A stretch of 53,820 bases of DNA from an uncultured Alphaproteobacteria bacterium (GTDB lineage: Bacteria; Pseudomonadota; Alphaproteobacteria; Thalassobaculales; Thalassobaculaceae): NCBI GenBank assembly GCA_902589475.1, contig CACITD010000012.1, positions 1-53,820 of the forward strand, written 5' to 3'. Positions within the stretch are counted from its first letter, which is position 1, and each line of letters starts with the position of its first letter. Positions 8,482 through 16,476 of this stretch are shown piece by piece. The position numbers and the translations under genes were made by a program. A model generated the notes under the pieces. It saw only the letters and a list, made by a program, of their open reading frames with translations. It did no database searches and was not told where the DNA came from.

Positions 8482-9024
8482 ATGTCGATAACAGATGAAA
8501 TTAAGTCAATCTTTCTTGAAAAAGGCGAAAATCACTTTGATGAAGGTTCGGTAACACAGTTATCTCACGCTCTTCAATGCGCACAACATGCTGAGATAGC
8601 TAATTCATCGGCAGAAATGATCACGGCCTGCCTCCTCCATGATATTGGACATCTTCTCAATAAGGATGCGCGACAAGCAATCAGAAACGGCGAGGACGCA
8701 GAGCATGAACATATAGCTGTGGATTATTTACGGTCGTGGTTCGGCCCCGCCGTCACTTCTCCGATACGTTGGCATGTAGACGCAAAACGGTATCTTTGCG
8801 CTACGGATAAAACATATTTTTCAAAACTATCGAAGGGATCAGTGCGCAGCCTTGAAGTGCAAGGAGGTCCATTTGACAGGCAGGAAGTGGCCAGTTTTGA
8901 AAGTCAACCATACTACAAGGAAGCGGTTCAATTAAGACGTTGGGATGAGGCCTCCAAATCCACTTCGACGACTACCCCGTCTCTTGAGCATTTTTTGAAT
9001 TTTGTCAGTCAAGCTCGGATCTAA
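8482..9024 (+). CDS. HD-domain phosphonate oxygenase-like protein (PhnZ/TmpB family)
   Basis: This 180-residue HD-domain protein lies 17 bases after phnM. PhnZ and TmpB are mixed-valence di-iron oxygenases that cleave 1-hydroxyphosphonates. Aligned by eye to PhnZ, all six iron ligands are kept: His29, His53, Asp54, His75, His98 and Asp155 for PhnZ His34, His58, Asp59, His80, His104 and Asp161. The positions matching PhnZ Tyr24 and Glu27, described as substrate-gating and amine-binding, are Phe19 and Gly22 here. No PhnY or TmpA alpha-hydroxylase gene lies in the window. Activity as an oxygenase is likely from the ligands, but substrate may differ. PhnZ numbering is from memory. Confidence 0.85.
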   Translation: MSITDEIKSIFLEKGENHFDEGSVTQLSHALQCAQHAEIANSSAEMITACLLHDIGHLLNKDARQAIRNGEDAEHEHIAVDYLRSWFGPAVTSPIRWHVDAKRYLCATDKTYFSKLSKGSVRSLEVQGGPFDRQEVASFESQPYYKEAVQLRRWDEASKSTSTTTPSLEHFLNFVSQARI

Positions 9025-9064
9025 TTACTTTTTACCTTCAAAGAATTCCGTTTGCTAAAAATGA

Positions 9065-9415
9065 CTAACTAATAACTTTCCTCAACACGTGAGAACGGTT
9101 CGTCGTAAAGGGCCGTACCTCTGCTGCCCACCTTCCCTTCTCGCCGGCTTCCGCCCACGCATCACTAGTGAGGACATCAGGACTCGTCACCTCATAGATA
9201 GCTGTGTACTTAGCCTGTGCACTAACATCCATCGTCTCAATTTTACCACCTAAAGTGATTTTTGTTTCTTGTTTCACCATTCGCCGAACGGAAACAACAC
9301 CTGGCACGTTGGATAAATATGGCACATGCTCTTCATCGTAAACTTCGTTAAACAAAGCCTCTTTTTCAGGCTCAACATCCATACTAACGATAAATAAATA
9401 GGTTTCTTCTGCCAT
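9065..9415 (-). CDS. Small dimeric alpha/beta-barrel-type protein, function unknown
   Basis: This 116-residue protein starts at an ATG with a strong AGAGGAG before it and follows phnN by 33 bases, so they are likely cotranscribed. It has no signal peptide or membrane segment. The pattern LFIVSMDVEPEKEALFNEVY then HVPYLSNVPGV is that of the dimeric alpha/beta barrel (EthD/DUF-type) fold, in which the first strand is followed by an E-H-x-P segment. No catalytic function can be named. Its place between phnM-HD and phnN suggests a link to phosphonate use. Confidence 0.7.
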   Translation of the reverse strand: MAEETYLFIVSMDVEPEKEALFNEVYDEEHVPYLSNVPGVVSVRRMVKQETKITLGGKIETMDVSAQAKYTAIYEVTSPDVLTSDAWAEAGEKGRWAAEVRPFTTNRSHVLRKVIS

Positions 9416-9448
9416 TTCAAAACTCCTCTTTTCTAATAAACTACATTT

Positions 9449-10012
9449 TTAACTTATATGATTTAATAGAGAAACAAAGGACTTTATGCTTAGCTCGATT
9501 GGCTGATCGTTTGTGAAATGATGGAGACCTTCTTCTTCTAGCCTCCATTCCGTCGCCCTAGATAAACGGGACTCAATTTCTTGCTCTGTTTCTCGTTTTC
9601 TCTCTTTTAATCGGTTTCTTAAAATCTCCACAGGAACATTTATCTGAACAATTTGAAGTTGGGGGTACACTTCTCTAGCAGTTGAAACCGCTGCACGAGA
9701 GCCATTTAATACGATATTTTTTCCTGCAGACAGCAATTGATTTAGCTCTTTATTAATACCGTAACAATGCCCATTTGCTTGCCAATATAATGCATATTCC
9801 CCCGCCTTAACCTTTCTATCAAAATCCCTCTTAGTGATCTCAATATGATCTTCACCTCCAGCATCAGCAGAGCGCGTTATTTCCCGGGTTATAAAAGTAA
9901 ATTTCTCTTTTCTGACAAGATCTTTAGCGCCATTGATAAGTGTATCTTTTCCCGAACCAGATGGGCCAACAACAAATATTAACGTGCCAACCTTAGGAGA
10001 TTTTTCAGTCAT
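9449..10012 (-). CDS. phnN: Ribose 1,5-bisphosphokinase PhnN
   Basis: PhnN phosphorylates ribose 1,5-bisphosphate to PRPP, the last salvage step of the C-P lyase pathway. The 187-residue protein has the P-loop GPSGSGKDT (16-24), a guanylate-kinase-like lobe with FITREITRSADAGGEDH and YALYWQANGHCYGI, and VLNGSRAAVSTA, all typical of PhnN. It lies opposite to phnG-M and downstream of them, separated by the small gene at 9065-9415. Confidence 0.92.
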   Translation of the reverse strand: MTEKSPKVGTLIFVVGPSGSGKDTLINGAKDLVRKEKFTFITREITRSADAGGEDHIEITKRDFDRKVKAGEYALYWQANGHCYGINKELNQLLSAGKNIVLNGSRAAVSTAREVYPQLQIVQINVPVEILRNRLKERKRETEQEIESRLSRATEWRLEEEGLHHFTNDQPIELSIKSFVSLLNHIS

Positions 10013-10092
10013 TCCATTCTTTCAACACACTATATAATAATTAATTTAAATTCTTACTTCCTATTTATACAACGCCAAATTATGTTCCCAGC

Positions 10093-11130
10093 ATGCAAAG
10101 TCTAGTAAATTACATTAAGGGTGACGAATTACCGAGCCCTACGACGCCGATTGAGATTGCAGGGGGAATTTTATGGTTTCGACTTCCTATGCCTATAGCA
10201 CTCGATCATATCAACATCTACCTGCTCGAAGATAACGATGGTTGGGTCTTAATCGATACAGGTATGGCGGACCCGGTGTCTATTGAAACATGGGAAATAA
10301 TTCTTAAGGAGTACACTACTAAACGTCCCATAAAAAAAATAATAGGAACCCATTTCCACCCCGATCACGTTGGGCTTGCCGGTTGGTTGATTGAACGAAC
10401 AGACGCCGAATTTTGGATGTCGCAGATAGAATGGCTTAGTGCTCGTCAAGCCTATTTAGATGCAGAAGAAATATCTCTTGTAAAGATGCGAAAATTTTAC
10501 GATTTAGCTGGACTCGGCGCTGACGAAAAAAATCTTTATCACGAAATTGGCAATGACTATCGAGGCATGGTATCCCCTGTGCCATCTGTCTATAAACGTA
10601 TTGATAAGGAGACTGTTTTCATCGTTGGCGGTCGAACCTGGCGACCAATTTTTGGATCAGGGCACTCCCCAGATCACGTAACTTTATACAACGAAAAAGA
10701 TCAAATTCTATTGGGGGGAGATATGTTGTTACCTCGGATTACGCCGATAATCGCCGTCTGGTGGCAGGAACCGGACGGGAATCCGTTGGACGGATTTCTT
10801 AAATTCCTTCATGGCTTAAGCATACCGAGTAAAAAAACAAGGATACTACCAGCACATGACCGACCCTACGAAGGACTGTCAACACGGATCACAGATCTCA
10901 TTCAACACCATCAAAATCGATTAGAGATAACATTTAATGCCTGCAATGAGCCAATTGCGGCTAGTTCCATCATGAAGAAACTTTTCAATAGAGATTTAGA
11001 TGCCTTCCAAATTCGCTTTGCAATAGGTGAAACCATTGCCCATTTAAATTATCTTCTGCGCAAAGGCGAAGTCACGAGGGAGCTATCACCAGACCAGCAA
11101 TATTTATATCAAAACACGGCCTCTAAATAA
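10093..11130 (+). CDS. MBL-fold metallo-hydrolase
   Basis: This 345-residue protein has the metallo-beta-lactamase signature H-x-H-x-D-H at His87, His89, Asp91 and His92 (THFHPDHVG), with further ligands at His191 (GSGHSPDH), Asp210 (LLGGDMLL) and a later histidine in LPAHDRPYEG. After about residue 265 comes a C-terminal helical or winged-helix domain like that in LACTB2-type enzymes. It is divergent from phnN with 80 bases between. E. coli PhnP, the cyclic ribose phosphodiesterase of the pathway, is also MBL-fold but shorter; a PhnP-like role is possible but unsupported. Thioester or phosphoester hydrolase is the safe call. Confidence 0.85.
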   Translation: MQSLVNYIKGDELPSPTTPIEIAGGILWFRLPMPIALDHINIYLLEDNDGWVLIDTGMADPVSIETWEIILKEYTTKRPIKKIIGTHFHPDHVGLAGWLIERTDAEFWMSQIEWLSARQAYLDAEEISLVKMRKFYDLAGLGADEKNLYHEIGNDYRGMVSPVPSVYKRIDKETVFIVGGRTWRPIFGSGHSPDHVTLYNEKDQILLGGDMLLPRITPIIAVWWQEPDGNPLDGFLKFLHGLSIPSKKTRILPAHDRPYEGLSTRITDLIQHHQNRLEITFNACNEPIAASSIMKKLFNRDLDAFQIRFAIGETIAHLNYLLRKGEVTRELSPDQQYLYQNTASK

Positions 11131-11133
11131 AAA

Positions 11134-12144
11134 CTACATGAAGCCAGAAATTAAGTTTTCGTTATAAAGAGCTTGATGATCTAACCATGGGTCAGCAGGC
11201 CTAAAATTTCCAATAGCTGTATGTATTTTAAGCTCTTGTTCGACAAGAATTTGCTCCGCCGCTTCGACGGTTATTTGCTGGAATGTTATCTCTGTTCCGG
11301 GACACAACAATCCAAGCCGTGAAATATCTGCGGAAATTACTGTTCCTAACTTTGGATATCCCCCAGTTGTTTGGTGATCTGCAAGAAGCATAATCGGTTG
11401 CCCGGTTCCTGGAACCTGTATTGCTCCTGTTACAATTCCGTCAGAGACGATATTATAACCCTTGGAATGTTCTAGTTTAGGCCCATCCAACCGAATCCCC
11501 ATTCTGTCAGCTTCGGTCGTAACGCTATATTTTGAATCAAAAAATGTCGCTATACTATTCGACGAAAAATAATCATCTTGAGGCCCCAGAATAACTCTTA
11601 GTGGTCCATTCTCCTCGAGAAACCAAGCATCATTAAGTTTTAACTCTCCACGATCTGTGGCACTATTCGTTTTTAAAGGAACTACATCGCCAGCGAGTAA
11701 TGGGCGCCCTTTGTACCCACCAATTCCCGCTCTGACATAAGTCGACATGCTATCGTAGGTTTTTGGTAGGTCAAACCCACCTTCAAAAGCCAGATATGTT
11801 GTTCCAGAGTCTGAAACATTACCAATTTTGACGATCTGACCCTTTTTCAACTTAATACTCTGGTTCGCAGGTTGGAAAGTAATATCACCATCAATAATTT
11901 CGAGAGGTGTCGATGTTCCAACTAGCGCTATCCGAAGGCTATCGCATAAGACCTCGAAAGTCGGGCCCATTAATCGTATTTCAAGCCCTGCCTCATACCC
12001 AGCATTAGAAACTAGTGCATTTGCCAGTCGAAGTAGCGTGGGCGCAATGGCACCTGACACAGGAACGCCCAAATGTTGGAATTTTGGTCTGCCAAAATCC
12101 TGAACAGTTACATTGAAGCCCGGATCTATAATTTTTATCGCCAT
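11134..12144 (-). CDS. pxpC: 5-oxoprolinase subunit PxpC (KipA-like, biotin-dependent carboxyltransferase fold)
   Basis: PxpA, PxpB and PxpC together hydrolyse 5-oxoproline to glutamate using ATP. This 336-residue protein has the AHS2 domain: DFGRPKFQHLGVPVSGA near the N-terminus, TTYLAFEGGFDLPKTYDS, EADRMGIRLDG and AIQVPGTGQPIMLLADHQTT. It starts one base after the pxpB stop. Divergent pxpA completes the set. Older annotations call it allophanate hydrolase subunit 2, but no urea amidolyase gene is near. Confidence 0.93.
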   Translation of the reverse strand: MAIKIIDPGFNVTVQDFGRPKFQHLGVPVSGAIAPTLLRLANALVSNAGYEAGLEIRLMGPTFEVLCDSLRIALVGTSTPLEIIDGDITFQPANQSIKLKKGQIVKIGNVSDSGTTYLAFEGGFDLPKTYDSMSTYVRAGIGGYKGRPLLAGDVVPLKTNSATDRGELKLNDAWFLEENGPLRVILGPQDDYFSSNSIATFFDSKYSVTTEADRMGIRLDGPKLEHSKGYNIVSDGIVTGAIQVPGTGQPIMLLADHQTTGGYPKLGTVISADISRLGLLCPGTEITFQQITVEAAEQILVEQELKIHTAIGNFRPADPWLDHQALYNENLISGFM

Positions 12145-12145
12145 A

Positions 12146-12877
12146 TTAACAATCCATTATCAACGAATATTCGTCTGCCTTTAGGGCCCGACGAACAGCC
12201 GGGTATTCTTTTCTATCAATGGCAAAAAAAGATATCTTATCGCCCGCCTTAACGAGCACTGGATTTTCTCTATTTGGATTATAAAAATCCACAGGCGTTT
12301 GGCCTATCAAATGCCATCCTCCGGGGCTATCGATCGTATAAATTGTCGTCTGGCGAGCGGCAACAGAAATAGACCTGGGAGGGACATGCACCCGCGGTTC
12401 AACACGGCGTGGTAAATCAAATATTTCAGGTAAGAGACCCAAGTAAGGGAACCCCGGTAGAAAACCCATCATAAAAACTTCTAGTTCCACGGAAGTATGT
12501 TGTTTGATAATCTCTGAAGCCGAAACTCTGAGAGACCTACTGACGTCTTCAATATCTGGCGCATACTCATTTTCATAACAAACAGGAATTCTCCACCTAA
12601 TGATGTCATCATCCAGGGTGAACTCCCTTCCAAGTAATGGAGTTATAAGTTTTTTTAATTCTGCCTGTGAAATGTACAACGGGTTGTAGTGAATCATAAG
12701 AGATCGCATGGTCGGCACAAGGTCTACGACACCTTCGATATCCTCACGTTTCACAATTGCCGATATCTTCCTTACGTGTTGGTTAATCCTGGCATCAACC
12801 GTCTCGCCAAATTGAATAACCAATGCGCTATCGCCTGCAAATAAAAAGCGGTAGCTATTTCTCGGAGGGGTATTCAT
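12146..12877 (-). CDS. pxpB: 5-oxoprolinase subunit PxpB (KipI-like)
   Basis: Partner of PxpC. The 243-residue protein has the AHS1 domain with GDSALVIQFG at the start, CYENEYAPD, and the highly conserved GFLPGFPYLGLLP followed by PRISIAA-type PPRSISVAARQT and SPGGWHLIGQTP. These are the family hallmarks. It is the first gene of a two-gene transcript divergent from pxpA; an AAGGAT element lies immediately before its ATG, closer than usual. Confidence 0.93.
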   Translation of the reverse strand: MNTPPRNSYRFLFAGDSALVIQFGETVDARINQHVRKISAIVKREDIEGVVDLVPTMRSLMIHYNPLYISQAELKKLITPLLGREFTLDDDIIRWRIPVCYENEYAPDIEDVSRSLRVSASEIIKQHTSVELEVFMMGFLPGFPYLGLLPEIFDLPRRVEPRVHVPPRSISVAARQTTIYTIDSPGGWHLIGQTPVDFYNPNRENPVLVKAGDKISFFAIDRKEYPAVRRALKADEYSLIMDC

Positions 12878-12918
12878 ATCCTTGGCTGGTCCTTGGGAAC
12901 TAAAGTGTTATAATAAAA

Positions 12919-12936
12919 ACGTTCAATCTAGAACGT
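12919..12936. promoter_or_regulatory. 18-bp perfect inverted repeat between pxpB and pxpA
   Basis: ACGTTC, six bases (AATCTA), then GAACGT form a perfect inverted repeat 42 bases before pxpB and 33 bases before pxpA. It is centred in the divergent intergenic region, next to a TATAAT-like hexamer (12909-12914), and is a good candidate operator controlling both directions. No regulator gene is adjacent and the binding protein is unknown. Confidence 0.45.
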
Positions 12937-12968
12937 CTTTATAAAACTTAATATTAAAGTCTAAGCAA

Positions 12969-13742
12969 ATGAAAAATATCAATTTAAATTCAGATATTGG
13001 TGAGGGATTTGGCGTTTATGATATTGGAAACGATACAGAAATGCTAAAAATTGTAAATTCTGCCAATATTGCTTGTGGTTTTCATGCTGGAGATCCAAAT
13101 GTAATGGATCGCGTGGTAAAACAATCAATAAAAAATGGTGTAAGTATAGGAGCCCATCCTGGTTTCAATGATCTGTGGGGGTTTGGTAGAAGACAGATCC
13201 ACATGTCAACGGATGAAATAGAAGCAATTGTTGCGTATCAAATTGGTGCCCTCCAAGCGATTTCTGCTACAAACAATGCGATTGTTACTCATGTAAAACC
13301 TCATGGCGCGTTAAATAATATGTCTAGCCTTGACCCTGCTATAGCAACTGCGATCGCCAGGGGAGTCAATCTAGTAGACCCTAAACTAATTTTAGTTGCT
13401 GTTTCTGGTTCATTTCTCTTTTCGACTGGGCAAGCACTGGGATTAACTGTCGCTGCCGAGGCTTACGCTGATCGGAGCTATGAAGATGACGGAAATATGA
13501 CGAGCCGGAAATACGATCATGCGATGATTAAAGATCCTGAAAAGGCAGCTGCACAAGTCCGCAATATCGTTATAGACGGATATATAATCGCAAATAGCGG
13601 AAAGAAAGTTCCTGTCAGAGCTGATACTATCTGCATTCATGGCGATGAGCCCACTGGACCAGCTGTAGCACAGGCTGTGAGGGAAATGCTTGACCGCGAA
13701 GGGATCGCAATCAAACCACTCCCCGAGTTAAATTTTGGTTAA
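12969..13742 (+). CDS. pxpA: 5-oxoprolinase subunit PxpA (LamB/YcsF family)
   Basis: This 257-residue protein is the third subunit of the prokaryotic 5-oxoprolinase. Family motifs are clear: LNSDIGEGFG at residues 5-14, NIACGFHAGDP, IGAHPGFNDLWGFGRR, VKPHGALNN and ICIHGDEP near the C-terminus. Length is standard (about 250). It is divergent from pxpBC rather than in the common collinear order, and is followed 47 bases later by an M20 peptidase. Confidence 0.95.
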   Translation: MKNINLNSDIGEGFGVYDIGNDTEMLKIVNSANIACGFHAGDPNVMDRVVKQSIKNGVSIGAHPGFNDLWGFGRRQIHMSTDEIEAIVAYQIGALQAISATNNAIVTHVKPHGALNNMSSLDPAIATAIARGVNLVDPKLILVAVSGSFLFSTGQALGLTVAAEAYADRSYEDDGNMTSRKYDHAMIKDPEKAAAQVRNIVIDGYIIANSGKKVPVRADTICIHGDEPTGPAVAQAVREMLDREGIAIKPLPELNFG

Positions 13743-13789
13743 CAACTTTTATCACGAATTTAACGGAACCCTATCTAGGATTAATATAA

Positions 13790-15184
13790 ATGACTAGAGA
13801 ACACGCACTTAAAAATGCCATAGCGTATTTTGATGATGGGCACTTTCTTGATGATCTGAAAAGACGAGTTGCCATAAAAACGGAGAGTCAAATCTATGAA
13901 AGCCGCAAACCTGACATGACCGAATACATGGATGAGATGATTAAAACTTTTCAAGAATTAGGCTATGAGACGGAGGTTTTTGAAAATCCCAATTCAAAGG
14001 CAGGTCCAATTTTTTTTGGTAGCAGACATGAAAACTCAAATAATAAAACCGTTCTAACCTATGGACACGGAGATGTTATTCGAGGGCAAGAGGAACGCTG
14101 GGAGCCGGATTTAGTTCCTTGGGAGCTAAAGGTACAAAACAACAAGATTTACGGTCGCGGCACAGCCGATAATAAAGGCCAACATACTGTAAATATAGGT
14201 GCGCTAAAGAGCATACTGGAAACCAGAGGTTGTCTTGGCTTTAATTCAAAGATTTTAATAGAAACCGGAGAGGAATCAGGATCTCCAGGATTAGCAGACT
14301 TTGCAAGACAACAAAAAGAACTTTTAGCTTCTGACGTTCTGATTTCATCTGACGGACCAAGACTGCAGCCAGAACGACCAACATTATTTATGGGCTCCAG
14401 AGGAAGTATTGTATTTGATATAGAAGTAAACCTAAGAAACGGCGCGCATCATTCAGGAAACTGGGGAGGCCTAATAGCTAATCCCGCCTTAATTTTATCT
14501 AATGCTTTATCAGTTATTGCTGATAAACGCGGCCAAATACAAATTCCCGAGTGGCGCCCAAAAACTCTTACAAATTCTGTGAGAATGGCACTTGCCGATT
14601 GTGAGGTAGATGGTGGTGAGGAAGGTCCAAGAGTAGAACAAGACTGGGGTGAAAAAAACCTGACACCCGCGGAGCGAGTGTTTGGATGGAATAGTTTTGA
14701 AATCTTGGCTTTCACAGCCGGAATTCCCGAAAGACCTGTTAACGCAATACCTGGAACTGCAAAGGCAAGATGTCAATTGCGATTTGTAGTAGGAACCGAA
14801 GTGGATGATATCCTTCCAGCTTTGGTTCGACATCTTGAAAAGGAGGGTTTCTCTAACGTTACCGTCACGCCAGCTGATCGTGGGGTTATGCAGGCGACCA
14901 GGCTTGATCCCGATAGTCCATGGGTAAAATGGGCCGCGAATTCTATTAAAGAAACTACAAAGAAAAAACCTGCTATCCTTCCTAACTTGGGTGGTGGATT
15001 ACCAAACGACGTGTTTAGTGAAATTCTAGGATTACCGACACTTTGGGTTCCGCATAGCTACGCATCTTGTTCTCAGCATGCGCCGAATGAACATATGCTC
15101 CCAGAAATAGCACGAGAGGGCTTAGAAATAATGGCCGGGTTATTTTGGGATATTGGTTTGGAAGACTTTGAAATCGGCACATAA
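13790..15184 (+). CDS. M20-family zinc peptidase / deacylase
   Basis: This 464-residue protein has the M20 metal ligands in YGHGDVIRG (histidine), GRGTADNKGQ (bridging aspartate) and IETGEESGSPG (base and ligand glutamates). A dimerization insert follows at about residues 205-385, and a C-terminal histidine is in SQHAPNEH. The SSDGPRLQPERPTLFMGSRG segment is typical of the M20 subgroup found with amino-acid and dipeptide catabolism. It lies downstream of pxpA in the same direction, so an amide of glutamate or a dipeptide is a reasonable but unproven substrate. Confidence 0.88.
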   Translation: MTREHALKNAIAYFDDGHFLDDLKRRVAIKTESQIYESRKPDMTEYMDEMIKTFQELGYETEVFENPNSKAGPIFFGSRHENSNNKTVLTYGHGDVIRGQEERWEPDLVPWELKVQNNKIYGRGTADNKGQHTVNIGALKSILETRGCLGFNSKILIETGEESGSPGLADFARQQKELLASDVLISSDGPRLQPERPTLFMGSRGSIVFDIEVNLRNGAHHSGNWGGLIANPALILSNALSVIADKRGQIQIPEWRPKTLTNSVRMALADCEVDGGEEGPRVEQDWGEKNLTPAERVFGWNSFEILAFTAGIPERPVNAIPGTAKARCQLRFVVGTEVDDILPALVRHLEKEGFSNVTVTPADRGVMQATRLDPDSPWVKWAANSIKETTKKKPAILPNLGGGLPNDVFSEILGLPTLWVPHSYASCSQHAPNEHMLPEIAREGLEIMAGLFWDIGLEDFEIGT

Positions 15185-15246
15185 CAATAATTTAGTTACC
15201 AAAACTACAATAATTTAAAAACAATACACTACACGAGGAAATTACG

Positions 15247-15990
15247 ATGGTGGATCAAAGAGGATGGAAGCTTAGAGTGGGAGCAGTCATACCCTCCACT
15301 AACACCATTGTTCAACCAGACTTTGATGACCTCAGGTTAGATGGTATCACCAATCATGTTGCAAGAATTGGTATTCCAAACATCGACATAAAAACAGACG
15401 ATGACTTTGATAAGCTAGTGCGTTTAAGTGAAGCTGATCTAGTCGCAGCGGTAGACCGAATTTTAACGGCTGATCCGCAAATTCTTGTTGTCGGAATGTC
15501 TTCGTTAATTGTATGGGATGGCTACGACGCCTCGTGTCAGCGAAGGACGATGTTACAGCAAAGAAGTAAATTACCAGTAACCGGTGGTTCATTTGCAGTA
15601 GCCGAAGCTTTAAAAAAATTTGACGCTAAGACGATCGGTATAATATCCCCATACATGCCAATAGCAAACAAACATATAAGCCAATTTTTTACCGACATTG
15701 GGTTCAAAGTCAAAAATTTTATAGGCTTGCAATGTCCCAGTCCTGTTGAGATATCTCATGTAAAGCCCGATCAACTCTCCGAAGCACTCGATCAGGTAGA
15801 CGAAACAGACATTGATGCATTGGTTCAGTTTGGAACGAACCTTCACTTCATGGAACAGGCAGCTTTAGAGGAGAAAAAAAGGAAGAAGCCTGTCATCTCA
15901 ATTAACTCCGCTAGCTATTGGCATGCACTGCGGTTAAAGAATATTGAAACGCGTTATAAAAACTATGGCCGTTTGTTAGCAGAGTTTTAA
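15247..15990 (+). CDS. Asp/Glu racemase-superfamily protein, arylmalonate decarboxylase/maleate isomerase type
   Basis: The 247-residue protein has the two-lobed fold of this superfamily: VGAVIPSTNTIVQPDF at the start, VVGMSSLIVWDGYDA, TIGIISPYMPIANK, GLQCPSP and VQFGTNLHFM. The positions that carry the two catalytic cysteines in maleate isomerase and racemases (after the fourth and eighth strands) are MSS and FGT here, so both are absent. A start at 15247 follows GAGGAAATTACG. Subfamilies of this kind are widespread and uncharacterised; racemase activity should not be assumed. It follows the M20 gene by 62 bases. Confidence 0.75.
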   Translation: MVDQRGWKLRVGAVIPSTNTIVQPDFDDLRLDGITNHVARIGIPNIDIKTDDDFDKLVRLSEADLVAAVDRILTADPQILVVGMSSLIVWDGYDASCQRRTMLQQRSKLPVTGGSFAVAEALKKFDAKTIGIISPYMPIANKHISQFFTDIGFKVKNFIGLQCPSPVEISHVKPDQLSEALDQVDETDIDALVQFGTNLHFMEQAALEEKKRKKPVISINSASYWHALRLKNIETRYKNYGRLLAEF

Positions 15991-15999
15991 GTTTATGTT

Positions 16000-16476
16000 T
16001 TAGTTAAGGTAAAGTGCAATAGATTCTGCAACACAGGCAGGCTTCTCTTCACCCTCTATTTCAACAACGGTGCTATATAAAACTTTTACCGTCGTATCAT
16101 TTATACGTTCCGCATTACGCAAACTTACCTTTCCTCTGACCCTTTTGCCAGCTTTGACGGGAGCCATAAACCTTACTTTATCGAGCCCATAGTTTATTCC
16201 AGCCGTCCGCGGTAAATACTCTATTGTATTAGAAATAAGCATTGGCACAAGCGACAGAGTTAAATGACCATGTGCAATCGGCGCTCCGTAGGGCGATTCG
16301 TTTGTTGCACGATCGACATCCACATGGATCCATTGATGATCACCAGTTGCTTCTGCAAATGTATTAATTTGCCCTTGATCAACTGTATGCCAGGGACTTA
16401 TGCCAAGCTCGTTCCCGATTTCACTTTTCAACGCTTCAAAAGTTTCAAATTTACGTCGTTCCACTTTTTCATTCAT
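16000..16476 (-). CDS. MaoC-family hot-dog dehydratase
   Basis: The 158-residue protein has the R-hydratase motif F-A-x-x-T-G-D-x-x-x-x-H as FAEATGDHQWIHVD and IAHGHLTLSLVP, giving the Asp-His pair expected for (R)-specific enoyl-CoA hydratases. Length is that of a single-domain MaoC protein. Its start overlaps the stop of the upstream oxidoreductase (ATGA, 16473-16476), so the two are coupled. The pairing suggests handling of an enoyl compound, first hydrated or reduced, but the substrate is unknown. Confidence 0.88.
   Translation of the reverse strand: MNEKVERRKFETFEALKSEIGNELGISPWHTVDQGQINTFAEATGDHQWIHVDVDRATNESPYGAPIAHGHLTLSLVPMLISNTIEYLPRTAGINYGLDKVRFMAPVKAGKRVRGKVSLRNAERINDTTVKVLYSTVVEIEGEEKPACVAESIALYLN

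Noticed and set aside
11134-12877. Allophanate hydrolase / urea amidolyase subunits
   Set aside because: They pair with pxpA across a divergent promoter and lack a urea carboxylase; PxpBC is the better call.
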